Origin: Symbiodinium natans | Lineage: Eukaryota; Sar; Dinophyceae; Suessiales; Symbiodiniaceae | NCBI GenBank assembly: GCA_905221605.1 | Contig: CAJNDS010002070.1 | Span: 402,296 to 462,295, forward strand | DNA: 60,000 nt | Direction: 5' to 3' | In this document: positions 1 to 10,115 of the stretch, in pieces | How positions within the stretch are numbered: the stretch's first letter is position 1 | Layout: each line of letters starts with the position of its first letter | The notes under the pieces: generated by a model | Told to the model about the DNA's origin: nothing | Seen by the model: the letters and a program-made list of their open reading frames with translations, nothing else | Databases searched by the model: none | Made by a program: the position numbers and the translations under genes

Positions 1-422
1 GGGCTCAAAGCTTCAAGGAAAAGCACCAACACGTCCTTACCAAAACAGCCGTGATGCTCACAAAGCGCTGACTACATGGCATGCTGCTATCAAGAGGGCT
101 TGCTAGGGGATACGATGAAGTTAAATGGGTAGCAGGCGCATCCTCGTGAGCCCCAGCCCCAAACCGAACCCTCAAACCTTCAAGCCCTCTGAAACTGCGA
201 CGTGCCAAGATCCCAAAACATTACCGCCCTGAAGCAGCAAGCCCATGATTTCTCCCGCGCTGAGCACCCGTTTTCACTTGCACTCGTCTGCAGTCTGCAA
301 CTCCGGCTAGAAACCCATAGCTTCGCCCTTTGAATTCGTATTGTCGCTGTTCTCACGGGGCTTACAAAGCATTTCGCGGTGCGCGGAGTGGTCCTCTCAC
401 CTTGGGGACCTCACTTTGGCCA

Positions 423-614
423 GATGCAACGTCCACACGAACGCTGTGCGAAGCAACGTGATCCTCAGAACCAAAAAAGTGCCTCCTCCCGACCCCTCCT
501 GGTGTTTGTGCCAGGCAACAATCCAGTGGCTGTCGGCCACGCCGACCCGCTGCCAGCTGTTCGCGAAGGGCAAGACCGACAGGACGCGGGGTTCAAGGGC
601 GTGCTTCTCGGAAG
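423..614 (+). CDS. Candidate exon, unknown protein
   Basis: Open frame after an AG at 421-422 and before a GT at 615. Codons from about 527 on end almost always in G or C, which non-coding DNA here does not do. The peptide contains SWCLCQATIQWLS and TRCQLFAKGKTDR, cysteine- and lysine-rich. No family recognised. The first half (423-520) is weaker, and 527-614 may be the true exon. Confidence 0.3.
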
Positions 615-875
615 GTTCTGCAAGCCTTTGGTTTGGCAATTTTGAGAGGATTCTGAAGGGTTCATTGGGCCATACAGTTCAGATTCAGGGGTTGTTGTGT
701 TTTCTGCCAGAATTGAAGGCACAACATGTCGTTGCCTAAGGGCTTACAGTGCGCCCTGCACCTTCCGCCTCTGAGCCCATTAATTTCCAGCCCTGAGAAC
801 CTTCTGCCTGGGGCCCCAAAGCGCCACGAGTTGGTCTCAGAGAAGACATGTATCGGAATTACCGGGCTTAAAAAG

Positions 876-955
876 TTTCAAGCCACCGCACGGGGCTTGG
901 AATAGTGGAGCAGGAGCTCTTCGTTCCTCTCTCTTTCGCTGCCGTGGGTGGCGAG
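876..955 (+). CDS. Candidate exon ending in a GTGAGC donor
   Basis: Starts after AG at 874-875, past an in-frame TAA. It ends at a consensus-like GTGAGC donor (956-961). The peptide includes GIVEQELFVPLSFAAVGGE. Unnamed. Confidence 0.35.
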
Positions 956-1163
956 GTGAGCGCAGATTCAGAGTTTCCCGACCTAGGGGGTATCTATCTT
1001 AGTTGAGTTGCTGGCCAGAACCGCCCAATGCTTTACCTAGTATTGTGGCTTGAAGCCGAATTTTTTCCAGGGGTCTGTCAAATTGTACAGGATATGTCAA
1101 CAGCATTTCGCCAAGGGCTTTAGGGGCTAGGGTGAGACTTGAAAGCGCTTTGGCAGCTTGCAG

Positions 1164-1226
1164 CTTTACGAGGCAGGCTTCGTGCTCTTCAAGCTTAGCG
1201 TTGGGAGATGCTTGCTGGCTGCAAAG
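1164..1226 (+). CDS. Candidate exon, weakly TBC-like
   Basis: Follows GGCAGCTTGCAG (acceptor AG 1162-1163). The peptide LYEAGFVLFKLSVG resembles the 'WD.l..eG..vLFk..l' stretch of Rab-GAP TBC domains, but no other TBC motif is seen, so the family link is only a suggestion. It could be consecutive with the candidate at 876-955. Confidence 0.3.
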
Positions 1227-1501
1227 CCAGTCTACATCCGTTTCACTGCCTCCTACTCTTGACAACAACAAGGACTGCCCACAAGTCACAAGACGTTCAC
1301 GACCAAGGAGCACACTTGATTCTCTAAGACCCGACCCTGGGTAATTTGCGGGGATTTCGAGTTCAGTGTTTAGGCTTTGTCAAAGCGTCCAGTGCTGCGT
1401 GTCCCCCTCCTTGGACTGACCCCAGGCGCACATATTCGCCAGACTCAACAAAGGAAACCGCCAAGCAAAAGAACGAAGCCAATGTCGACTGTCAAGACGA
1501 G

Positions 1502-1704
1502 GGGCGTTCAAAGTGTCTTCCAAGCCGGACATGGCAAAGGTCATGAAACCCCGAACGATGGAGGAAAAACACTTTCATGACCACTTCGGGGCTGCGGTGG
1601 ACTCGTCACCTTCCAAAATTCTGTCTTTCGCTGCCGCAAATGCCGAAAAAGGGAAGTGTGACGTGCAGCAAGTGCTGTTGACGATGCTGATGCCAGCTGC
1701 TTAA
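1502..1704 (+). CDS. Candidate terminal exon, TAA stop
   Basis: Frame opens after AG at 1500-1501 and runs to TAA at 1702-1704. The peptide contains HFHDHFGAAVDSSPSK and ends CDVQQVLLTMLMPAA. Helical end, no recognised domain. Possible last exon of the gene sampled at 423-1226. Confidence 0.4.
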
Positions 1705-2363
1705 CTTCAAGCCGAGCTCTAAAACGCCCCCTTTTGTCGGAATTCCTGCAGCTCAGATTGCCTTTCCACGGCTCAAGTGCCGATGCCGTGAGACGCAGCC
1801 CGGCCTCGGCTGCGCCGCGGCCGTGGGCAGGAGTTGGAAGGGAACACGTACTGACTCTCTTTACTCTCTTTGCCAGGTTCTGTAGGAGTCTTGTCGGGTT
1901 GTCGGATGTTGTAGCTTTGAGTCATTGAGGCAGTAAGCTTGTGGGGTGTGCGCACAAAGTAGCTTCGAGAAGTTTAGGGTCAAAGCAAGTTATGCATTCA
2001 GCCCGTGGGATACATGCGAGGCCTTGCCTGAAAGGGTTCAAAGACGGTATCAAAGGCGGACTTGAGGTTCTGTAAGGCTCGGGCGTGTTGCAGTTTTGTA
2101 AAGCTCGGGCCCTGAGCATAGAGATCCAGCTTATAAAGCGATAAAGGCGATAAGGGGTATTCAGCAACTGCAGGGTGTTGGTCGTATGGCATTGTAACGG
2201 TAGCCTCGCTTCACGCTGCCGGAATCCCAAACCCCTGGACCCTGAAATATATTGGATATATCTTGACTCCTCATCGTCTGCGCAGTCGCAGATCTCTGAA
2301 GTTAGGCCCTGAATGCTGAGAGGTCCTGTGAACAGGGGTAGAATCAAATGAAATGGCTTGCAG
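1705..2363. other. No firm gene; weak coding signal at 1745-1830
   Basis: Two overlapping frames have GC-rich third positions at 1745-1830, so no frame can be chosen. The rest carries no repeat or gene I can support. Confidence 0.3.
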
Positions 2364-2429
2364 GGAGTTGAGGCGACTGGTAACTGCGTTAATCTGCAGC
2401 CCACTTGGCCGGCTGTCAAGAATTGCCAG
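2364..2429 (+). CDS. Candidate exon
   Basis: A 66-nt frame between a CAG (2361-2363) and a GT (2430). Peptide GVEATGNCVNLQPTWPAVK then NCQ. A second pyrimidine-rich acceptor at 2470-2483 would lead into a short final exon with TGA at 2502. Confidence 0.33.
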
Positions 2430-2718
2430 GTCTTTGTAGGTGTTATCGTGTTTTCCGACTGACTTCAGTGTATTCTCCTGCAGCCATCTGCAGCCTTGTG
2501 CTGAGGCTTTGAACCCCAAAAGCTTAAGTGCTTAGGCTCGGCACATTCGCTCCCGAACCGAGACTTCCAACCCAAAGAAAGCGAGAAGTCTCGATTCAGC
2601 CTTTGCAAGGACAAAGCACTGCGCGCCATGAAGCCTCATGTAAACTCCCAGAAGCACCGCAGCACCATCACCCGGCATCATCGCTTTGAAAAGCCTTCGA
2701 CCGTCTTAGAGCCTCCAG

Positions 2719-2812
2719 GACCGCTGGATGAGCGAAAACGGCGGCGACGAGTTTGATGCCCGTCTCACGAAACTCAGAAGGCCACAGAAAGTTTGGGCGA
2801 TTCGCTGTAGAG
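2719..2812 (+). CDS. Candidate exon, acidic then basic
   Basis: Acceptor CCTCCAG (AG 2717-2718), donor GT at 2813. The peptide begins DRWMSENGGDEFDARLTK and continues basic. A frame beginning at 2830 would fit the phase, but the gap would be only 17 nt, so that join is doubtful. Confidence 0.35.
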
Positions 2813-3246
2813 GTTCGGGTCGGCTTCAGGACGGGATTTAGTGCTGTTGGCTCCCGTGGACTATGTGACAGGCTTCGTGTCAGTTCACTTGAACTGCGCC
2901 AGCACTTCACAAAGCCTTGGACCCCCTTCCGTCCAGCTTCCATAAGTCGCACAAGACTGTCACAAGACCAAATTGCTTTAAGCCTGAACCCTTGTGGCTC
3001 ATGTCAACCCCCTCAGTTCGAAGACTCTATCCCAGAACCCCCCCCATGTCATGATGCATGCTCAGAGCCTGGAGCTGTCTAGGACGTCGATGGGTCATTG
3101 TTTAGGCCTGCACATCGCAAGGACTTGGGATTTTGATTAGGCTGAAGCAGTTCCTTCAAAGATGTTATTTGCCCGCGAAGCCGTCTCGGTCAACTGTAAA
3201 CAAACCGCACAAGCTTCAGAGCTTCTACAAGTCCATCCTGCTGCAG

Positions 3247-3343
3247 GGACATCCAGGACTTTGTAGAGGACAACAAGCTGGACGATGCTCAGAAGCAATG
3301 TCCCCACAGTTCACTCGAGCTGCAGTTGCATCAGACGCTTTGG
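3247..3343 (+). CDS. Candidate exon, acidic helix
   Basis: Acceptor CTGCAG (AG 3245-3246), donor GTGGGT at 3344. The peptide has DIQDFVEDNKLDDAQK followed by a glutamine/leucine helix (SSLELQLHQTLW). Unnamed. Confidence 0.4.
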
Positions 3344-3376
3344 GTGGGTGCTTGGGCTTTCATTTGAAGTCCACAG

Positions 3377-3480
3377 GCCTGATATGCGAAAGCTTACCCA
3401 TTATACAAAGTCGAAAGCTGACCTCAAGGAACCTGAGTGGGTGTGGCGAAAAGATTGCAACTGCGGGCTGAGTCCGAAGC
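3377..3480 (+). CDS. Candidate exon, Lys/Trp-rich
   Basis: Follows GTCCACAG. The frame reads DMRKLTHYTKSKADLKEPEW then VWRKDCNCG and stays open to a TAA at 3564-3566. The end is uncertain. The gap to the preceding candidate (about 33 nt) is shorter than any intron in the confirmed genes here. Confidence 0.28.
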
Positions 3481-3875
3481 CTGCAGGAACCCTACCAGCC
3501 CTAACAGAGCCGGTGGCAATGTTAGCTTGCAAGAAGGCCTCGACGTACATAATCCACAAACCCTAAACTGAAGCTGGTGTATTTGCTTAACGTTCGAGAG
3601 TGAGAGTTTGCGGTTCAAGGGTGTGGACATGTGGATTGATCAGCATTTGGGTTCCAGGTTCATGGGCTCGTGTCCGTTAGCAGTTTTCGTTGAGCGAGAG
3701 GAGCTAGTCGATGACTCATGATGATTTCACTGCAGAATGCTTGCCCCCACGAGAGCTCTTGAAAAGCTCCACGGTATCCTGTCCTCTCCTCTGAAACCTG
3801 CCACGCATCACATTAAGATTGCGAAAAGGAGTCCTGTCAAGCGCTCTCAGTGTATCTCACTCGGACTCGGCTCAG

Positions 3876-3964
3876 GATAGGGTCGCCCGGATAATGCAGA
3901 ACATGCATCCCATCGATGTGCCCCCAAGCTGGGTTGGGACCCATCCTGGAGGATATCGGAGAGG
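3876..3964 (+). CDS. Candidate exon
   Basis: Acceptor GGCTCAG (AG 3874-3875), donor GT 3965. The peptide contains VARIMQNMHPIDVPPSWVG. Unnamed. Confidence 0.38.
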
Positions 3965-4103
3965 GTTTCTGAGGGGCTTAGTTGGCTTATGTCTTAGAGT
4001 TGGTAGGTTCAGGGCTCAGTCTGTTTCCAGGCTTTGGGTGTTTTTGGAGATTTTCTGAGAGGGGTCTTGGCATCCGAGGAGCAAGGCTAGGGTTCAATCT
4101 TAG

Positions 4104-4271
4104 GGGGCAAGTGCTCCTGGAGACTCGGCTGTCGACACCGTAAAACCTTTCGAGAGCGTGCCAAGTGCCCATGTCCATGTGCGCTTTCGTGTTGAGAGAC
4201 TGCTTCTCTTCAACTATGACCACCCTCCTAGATCCTCGAACATCCGGAACTCCAAGAGCCTAAGCGCTTAA
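4104..4271 (+). CDS. Candidate exon with in-frame TAA
   Basis: Frame opens after TTAG (4100-4103) and closes at TAA 4269-4271. The segment SAVDTVKPFESVPSAHVHVR then FRVERLLLFNYDHP reads as beta/alpha protein. It may splice out before the stop. Confidence 0.35.
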   Translation, partial: GASAPGDSAVDTVKPFESVPSAHVHVRFRVERLLLFNYDHPPRSSNIRNSKSLSA

Positions 4272-4307
4272 AGCACAAAATCTTGCAACCTGCTGCAAAT
4301 GCAGCGA

Positions 4308-4618
4308 GGCAAGGAGCAGGCCCAGTTAGACCATGCGAAGAATGGCCTGCTGAAGAGGGGCAGTGTTGACACCCCTGATCAAAGGCTTCAGCTACGAAAC
4401 CCTATAGGGCCTATAGAGCCTACGGAGCCTTCGATTTACGAAAGCCTCGACGCCAACTTTCCAGTGAAGACCCGTGTGGAACAGATTGTGGGATCCTCTG
4501 CCGAGAGGTACAAAAGGTCATGAAGATCTCCTTCCCAGACGATTGCAGATCGCCAAGCGGTCCTTCCGGCATGCGCATTTTGGCGGTTGCACCCCGATTG
4601 GATCACCATGCAGCCAGG
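4308..4618 (+). CDS. Two candidate exons around a 31-nt putative intron
   Basis: Frame 4308-4507 (GKEQAQLDHAKNGLLKRG ... VEQIVGSSAER) meets GTACAA at 4508. A pyrimidine stretch ending CAG at 4538 leads back in phase to RLQIAKRSFRHAHFGG (4539 to about 4618), followed by a GC donor. Without splicing the frame hits TGA. The 31-nt gap is very short, so this is either an ultra-short intron, a small deletion/insertion, or coincidence. Confidence 0.38.
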
Positions 4619-4740
4619 CCCCCCCCCGACCCCTCCGGAGCGGTATGGATCCCTCTTTTGCTTTTTGCTGAATCGGCCGTGTTCTGATCCCGACATGGTG
4701 CCGTCTGAGGGGCTGAGGGTGCAAGCCCCATAATTCCAAG

Positions 4741-4837
4741 ACCCCCGAGCCGTGAGCGCAAAATCGAGTCTCCGGAATCTTGCAACATCCGGGTGGAGTC
4801 TCCACGCACTCCACATCTTTTAGAGCTCCCCCCGTGA
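4741..4837 (+). CDS. Candidate terminal exon, TGA stop
   Basis: After TTCCAAG (AG 4739-4740). Frame PPSRERKIESPESCNIRVES then TPHLLELPP, TGA at 4835-4837. A proline/serine linker-like tail. Confidence 0.35.
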
Positions 4838-4898
4838 CGAACCACTTTGCCGATAGAGCACGCGAGTCCGAGAGCACCCTAAACTCAGCCCTGAACAT

Positions 4899-5128
4899 AT
4901 GGCGCGAGCAAAGGTTAGGAGGCTCATGAAACCGAATGCTCCCAAAGTAGGGCTGCAGAAAGGCAAGAGGCCCCATGCAAGGATGGAAGTCGTTGTGGGT
5001 TTAGGGTTTAGGGTTCAGGAAGGGTCAAATGGGGCAAGGCGCCCGCGGCTTTTTTCAGGGGGGTGTGGTCGCCAGGCTTCGTCGTCGCTCAGATCCGGAA
5101 GGCAGAGTCCGAAGCTGGGAGGCCGAAG
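4899..5128 (+). CDS. Candidate first and second exon, basic N-terminus
   Basis: ATG at 4899 opens a strongly basic peptide (MARAKVRRLMKPNAPKVG) to GT at 4992. The following intron-like stretch contains TTTAGGG repeats (4998-5020) and ends TTTTTTCAG at 5058. Frame 5059-5128 follows in phase (GGVVARLRRRSDPEGR) and stops at GT 5129. A second frame of 5059-5128 is also open. Confidence 0.35.
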
Positions 5129-5224
5129 GTCCAGCGCCTGGCTTGGGAGGGGCCTTTAATAGGGTCATCATATAAGGTATATTAATACGATAATAAAATA
5201 ACTGTTTGGGGGGCCTCTTTAAAG

Positions 5225-5318
5225 TCACTTTGAACGGTTTGAGTCCTTAAAGGAGGCCCTTGCGAAGCTGGGGGAAGCAAGCCCAGAATTGGAAGGGGCA
5301 ACGTACCTGACACCCAGG
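5225..5318 (+). CDS. Candidate exon, helical
   Basis: Opens after AAAG (AG 5223-5224), just past an in-frame TAA. Ends at GTAGGG (5319). The peptide contains ESLKEALAKLGEASPELEGA, an amphipathic helix with G/C third bases. Confidence 0.42.
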
Positions 5319-5442
5319 GTAGGGCACGGACGGAATTGCCCCCTGAATCTCCAAAACGAGTGCGGGTTTGGAGTTTAAGCTTTGGAGGCGCCCCAAAACA
5401 AGACTCACAAAACAGCTTGCAGCTTAGGGCCTTCATAGCAGG

Positions 5443-5764
5443 TTGAGGGGTTGTGTTTTGGACACTGGCGCGGGCCTGATTGCAGCAAGCGATGAACTAG
5501 AGTGCGGTGGGCGGTGGAAGGGGTGTTTGTGTAGTTTTGCAGCAAAAAGCCTGACCCAACACGAGCGATGCTTGCATCATCCAGAAGCCCCGTCCCCTCA
5601 GCCCAGCTCCAAACCGAGAAGTTCCGCGAGCCACGAAGCAAATCTGATGCGATTGGAATCTCTGCGTGCAATCGCTTCGGGACCCCAAGTTGAGGATTAC
5701 CGCTGGGACGGCCGCTCCTTCAGCGAACAGTCAGTGGCCCAGTACCTGAGAGTACTGCAAAGCT
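5443..5764 (+). CDS. Candidate long exon, GTAAGC donor
   Basis: Open frame to a consensus donor GTAAGC at 5765. The part from about 5640 (MRLESLRAIASGPQVEDYRW ... EQSVAQYLRVLQS) looks most like protein. The 5' limit is not fixed. Confidence 0.35.
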
Positions 5765-5818
5765 GTAAGCGCCTACCCTTTTTCAGGTCCCAGGCCTCTC
5801 GAGGAGTTCTTCCCTCAG

Positions 5819-5995
5819 CCTAGAAGTTGCGCAACCTTGTGTGACGGGTACAGCATACTCACAGTTCCAGATGCAGTACTTGCTGGGTCCCACATGCATC
5901 TGGTTGTCAGGCTGCATTCAAGCCGAAATGCTTCTCTCCTGACCGTTCCCAGCTTTCACGCGCGCCCCAAACCACGGGCCATGAACCTGACTCCT
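5819..5995 (+). CDS. Candidate exon after a strong pyrimidine tract
   Basis: Acceptor GTTCTTCCCTCAG (AG 5817-5818). The frame reads CDGYSILTVPDAVLAGSHMH then LVVRLHSSRNAS, open to TAG 5993. It could be beta-strand-rich. Probably spliced before the stop, point unknown. Confidence 0.37.
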
Positions 5996-6103
5996 TAGAA
6001 TCTAAATCCTGCATCCCCAACCTGTCCAATGAGCCTTCTGACGTAAGGGTTCAAGGCTTAGGGCTTCGGGCGCTGGGTGTGGATCATGTGGGTTTGCTTG
6101 CAG

Positions 6104-6170
6104 GCACGCGCTCTACAGACATGCTTCAAATCAAACTCCTTCTCGCTGGATACCTGACCACCCGGACTCG
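6104..6170 (+). CDS. Candidate exon
   Basis: Acceptor GGTTTGCTTGCAG (AG 6102-6103), donor GTAGG at 6171. The peptide is HALYRHASNQTPSRWIPDHP plus DS. Both borders are good, family unknown. Confidence 0.45.
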
Positions 6171-6352
6171 GTAGGCCTGCCTCTTCTGCCAAGGTCCAGA
6201 GATCGAGGGCGACGGGACGGTGGCTTGGGGCTTGAGCAGAACCCCTTAGACCTGCACACCCCTAAATCGAAGCCGCAAAGTGAAGGCCCTCGAAAGCTGG
6301 AGACTGAAGGGAGAGTTCCGGCCTCCGGCCTATTCTTGCAAAGCACGGTTCA

Positions 6353-6522
6353 GTCCCAACATGTCCCAACTGCACAAGGTGCTAGAGACCACATGCAACT
6401 TCATCACTGTCGACACCCAACAGAATCACAAACGGTTGACCTTAGAGATCCAAGAGCTGCTTAAAGATGCCCATGGCCTCAAAGCACATAGCAACGACAT
6501 CTTCTCGAGGCGAACTTCTTAA
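6353..6522 (+). CDS. Candidate exon, coiled-coil-like, TAA stop
   Basis: The frame contains MSQLHKVLETTCNFITVDTQ, then NHKRLTLEIQELLKDAHGL and SNDIFSRRTS, TAA at 6520-6522. Heptad-like leucines suggest a helix. Confidence 0.4.
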
Positions 6523-6591
6523 CGTCGTGTGATGATCTGCTGATCCTTTTGCACACCCGGGAGACAGCAAAATATCTATCTTGGGGGGCCA

Positions 6592-6720
6592 GGACCATGT
6601 CCGGAGTTGCCTTTGGCGCACTTGCTCCCTCCAAGGCAAGCGCACGAACCGCCAGGAGCGCCGGCATGGACGGCGCGAGTCGCGGCTGCTCGTCTCAATG
6701 TTGCCACACTGCTTTATGCT
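6592..6720 (+). CDS. Candidate exon, Arg-rich
   Basis: After GGCCAG. Very GC-rich third positions in the frame reading RTCSLQGKRTNRQERRHG then RRESRLLVSM. Other frames are also open, so the frame is not certain. Confidence 0.3.
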
Positions 6721-6844
6721 CTCAATCCCCTCTGAATCCCCTCTGAATCCCACACGAACCCTGCAACCCTTGGCCTTGAAGGTCTCGCTCGCGTCGGAGG
6801 CGGCCTCGGTGTCTCGGCAGCATTCGGCAGCACCGCGCTTTCAG

Positions 6845-7023
6845 GGATTTCTCTCGAAGGTGATGCAAACCAAGGTTGGGAAGTTCGGGGGAGTTGAGGT
6901 GAGGGTGCTCGAACATGGTTTTGATTATGACTATGACCACGAGTACGTACGTGTGATCGAACGCGAGCTTGTGTGCTTGCGCAGTCTGTCCAGCTGTGGG
7001 ACAACCTGATAGCCACGCATTGA
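6845..7023 (+). CDS. Candidate exon pair with stop
   Basis: Exon 6845-6898 (acceptor GCGCTTTCAG, donor GTGAGG) reads GFLSKVMQTKVGKFGGVE in phase 0. A second piece at 6985-7023 (acceptor GCTTGCGCAG) continues in phase as SVQLWDNLIATH and ends at TGA 7021-7023. Intron 86 nt. Confidence 0.42.
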
Positions 7024-7039
7024 AAGCATGCTTCTTCAG

Positions 7040-7118
7040 AAAAGGCTCACGTGGACGCCGCATGTCGGGCTCAACGCGCGCAGGCTCAGAACATACAACA
7101 CGCGAAGCACCTCCTTAC
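7040..7118 (+). CDS. Candidate exon, Ala/Gln helix
   Basis: Acceptor CTTCTTCAG (AG 7038-7039). Frame KAHVDAACRAQRAQAQNIQH, strongly G/C-ending. It sits only 17 nt after the stop at 7023, so one of the two calls is probably wrong. Confidence 0.28.
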
Positions 7119-7928
7119 TAGATTCTAGCAGTGACTTGTCGCATGCACGACCCAGTGAAGCCTTCTTCGAAAGCTGTGCTGCAATCGAGCCAAGGGCCTT
7201 AACAACTTACCACCTTGCCTTGTAACAGGAACAACACATCCCCGGGTAACCAAAGCCCCACAACCGGACGATTGAAACCACGAGCGTCCATCTGCTTATA
7301 CCGAAGCCAACGAACCCTTGTAACTTGAGCTCCAGTTACAGTGAGGAAGCTTTAGTGAGTGCTTGCTGGGCTCGGGTATCTTGCAATGAGGGGAGAACTC
7401 GGCTTTGTAGCCGGGATTGTCCGTTCCGGGGTTTCCTCTTTTCTTTCTCAACACTTTGGCGACAAAACGTCAACATCAAGGCTTAACGGGCCGTTTCGGG
7501 ATGAATTGGGGCTTCAGCTTCGGGGTGGTTAAGAAACAGGGTTTTGCTTTCAAATAGTCCTTCAAGCATTACTTGCACCAGGTCGCTCAGTCATCTTCAT
7601 TTCGTTCATAAACTAATGTTGGTGCATATCAACGACCTGCGTTCGGATGGGGCCTCTGGTGGCATTCAAGAGCTACTAAGATAACTACTCAGCAAAGGAA
7701 AAAGGTAAGTGGCGGGCGGGGGGGTCTTAGCAATGTGGCTATGTTTGGCATGTGGGATTTGGGCCTCGGTTTTAGGGTGCAGGACATATGAAGTGTGATC
7801 GGGTTTGAATGACGCGCACGCCGCCAAGTGAAGCTTGAACCAGACATTGCAGTCTTACGGTATGTCCCGGGACCAGTTCTTAGACCCCAAACAAACCAAC
7901 TCGGCCGGTCTATAACAGTCTGACCTAG
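7119..7928. other. No gene identified
   Basis: Searched for RNA-recognition-motif signatures expected upstream of the RS-like tail at 7929 and found none. There is a pyrimidine-rich stretch near 7430-7450 and a G run at 7719-7725. Confidence 0.3.
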
Positions 7929-8004
7929 GCGCCGGGATGACTCTTATAGCTACGACTACTACTCGCCTTCGCCGCCGCGGCGACATCGGCGTCGACGACG
8001 CTGA
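7929..8004 (+). CDS. Terminal exon of an RS/arginine-rich nuclear protein
   Basis: Acceptor CTGACCTAG (AG 7927-7928) lies just past an in-frame TGA at 7921. The peptide is RRDDSYSYDYYSPSPPRRH followed by an uninterrupted arginine run and TGA at 8002-8004. Alternating Ser/Tyr then SPSPP and poly-Arg is typical of splicing-factor-like RS tails (known). Membership is inferred from composition only, and the folded domain upstream was not located. Confidence 0.5.
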
Positions 8005-8140
8005 CAGGCCAACAGGCTTTTGATAAACTACTCCCAAATGAGGCACCCTGTAGCCCGTGGATATCTTAAGCACGCTACCTTGCCGAGGCTCAAAGTCACA
8101 AGTTCCTGGGCTCCAAACCGCGGCCCGAACTCAGAGAACT

Positions 8141-9280
8141 CTACAGTGAAAATCGTTGCATTCGCCCCCCCAAAGAACAACAGAACAGGAATACCAAAGT
8201 TGGGGAGCTTTGAGTATCTTGCTTCGGGTTTGGGGATTTAGGGTCAGCATGGTGGGGCTTGGAGGGTTTGAGCTTTGTTTTTATAGCTGAAGGCCTGAAA
8301 TCCAACATCGTCAGCGGGTTCCTAAGTCTCAACTTAGCAGCGTCAGCCTGTGGGAGGCATGGCAGTTGCCTGCCTTTGCCTGAGGTGAGAGACGCAGAGT
8401 TCAGCAGAGCCGAACACATACACCCTGCACCTCGCAACATCTGCCCTGAACATGTGCAAGAACTGCCGTCGCAGATCAAATCAAGCTCATCGTAACTGCA
8501 TGAACCATCCTTCAAACTTCTGGCACTCAAGTGCCCCTTAGAGGCCTTGGAGCTCAAGGCCATGTCAGAGACACAACCCTCGTATACCAAACCCTCAACC
8601 TTGAGATTCAAGACTCTATAGGGAAATGGAGCCTTGAAGCAGCATCTTGCGGAGAGGCCCTGCGTTAAAAGTCTTGCTCGGTGGCGCTTGCATGCTGTGA
8701 GTAGGTCAGAGGTTGCACTGCACAGTTGTGCCTTTTTAGAAAGGACCCTTCTCGACCAAGAGCTTGCTAGGTGGTCTTCAAGAATTAGGATTTCGGGGTG
8801 CCCAGAGTTATCATCCCGGAGTGATTTAGGGTTGGGCTCTCGGTTTGCGATCCCCAGGCTCAAGCTTCCAAAGTTTCGGACCCGTTTTCTCAGTGTAGAG
8901 AGACGCTTTGGTGGTTTTCGAGGAGATTGCAGTCCCCTCAAACTAGCCCCCAAAGTGCTCTGTGTGTGTGTGTGTACGCCTATATATATATATATATATA
9001 CATACACACACACACATATCGTTCTAGGTCTTTTTTTTTGGGAGGGGCGGAAACACGCATGTAAGTCCCTTTTTATCCTTGGGGCAAAATTTGTACAATT
9101 TTGTATAAACTTGTATGAATTGGTATAGTTTTTTTTGCGTTCTAAGCTGACGTGGCTCCCTGAACCCTGTGAGGCATGAGGCAAATCCTTAAGTGTCGAG
9201 GCATGGGCTTGGTGTGAGTTGCAGAAACTGCTCAGCCATTGCTCAGACACGTTGCCCAGGACACGTAACAGCAAAAGCAC
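8141..9280 (-). other. Long open frame of 379 codons, coding status doubtful
   Basis: The longest uninterrupted minus-strand frame outside the microsatellite. It encodes a VYIYIYI/HTHT segment from the TA/CA repeat in its middle, has no recognisable domain, and opposes the direction of every supported gene. Listed because its length is unusual, not because I think it is translated. Confidence 0.15.
8961..9018. repeat. Compound (TG)n-(TA)n-(CA)n microsatellite
   Basis: TG repeat, then about eleven TA dinucleotides, then CA repeat. Alternating purine-pyrimidine throughout and nearly self-complementary end to end. Confidence 0.97.
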
Positions 9281-10115
9281 ATGATTTCTACCCTCATCCC
9301 GACCCCTACACTCAACCTCCCAAGCAGTCTAACATAAGCCCCTCAACCTCAATCTCGATACCACGCTGTGCAAGCCCAAGCCGTGCCGGAAAAAAGTTCT
9401 AAGCCCTGAACTCAAAGCATGCCTGAACGGCAGACTTCGGAAATCTGCACTTGCCCTTTACTGAGAAGCTTCGGCCGCAACCAAGCACAGCCGAGTCTAA
9501 TTTCTTTGCTTTGGGGCATACGGCATACGGCACTTTTGCCCTAAAACAGACCCTAACCCTGAGCTGTAGCAGCCCGAACCCTTTTGGTGTTTCCGCGCCA
9601 TGCTGCTGGACAGCTTGACAAATCGGTTCATCTTTCCAGCGACCTGGACTCCATTAGGCCCAGATTTTTCTTGGGAATGTATTTGCATCTGGTTGCTTTG
9701 GAGTTTTTCAAGGCGTCATCCTCGGCAATCCTCGGTTTGATTTGATACACACTACATGTATACACGTTTTGGTGTGAACAGGTATTCTTGTTTTGTGTGT
9801 GTGTGTGTGTGTTGAGGTGCTCGCAACAAGGCACGTAGGCTAAACGCTCAACGACCAAGAGCTGGCATTGCACTTAGGGGCCATTCTTGGGTTACACGAA
9901 GAGATGTTTCAGAACGAATTGGTCCTGGCTGCTTCCGTGGCATTTCTCTTCCCAACTTGTCTCTCCGACCCTGAATCTTGATGGATAAGTCTGATCAAAC
10001 CCACTGCCCACCAAACCAAATCAACAAGCAGGTTTCCTCTACCCAGAACCCTGAAATCTAGCAGCTTATGCTTGGTGCTTTGGGAAACAGGGCTTTATGT
10101 GGCTTTTTGGGGCAG

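Larger units (their letters stand above)
8005..10115. other. Intergenic/intronic stretch, ambiguous open frames
   Basis: Holds a 1140-nt minus-strand open frame (8141-9280) and a 495-nt plus-strand one (8634-9128), both running through the microsatellite at 8961-9018. A GT run lies at 9793-9812. Short protein-like stretches (8380-8490, 9215-9285) have no clear borders. Confidence 0.4.

Noticed and set aside
1164-1226. Firm TBC (Rab-GAP) call
   Set aside because: One short resemblance without the IxxDxxR or YxQ catalytic motifs.
4574-4592. CATTTTGGC match to part of the dinoflagellate spliced leader
   Set aside because: Only nine bases match, the flanks do not, and the position is inside a candidate exon. 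No fuller relict was found elsewhere (26783-26795 has a similar partial match on the other strand).
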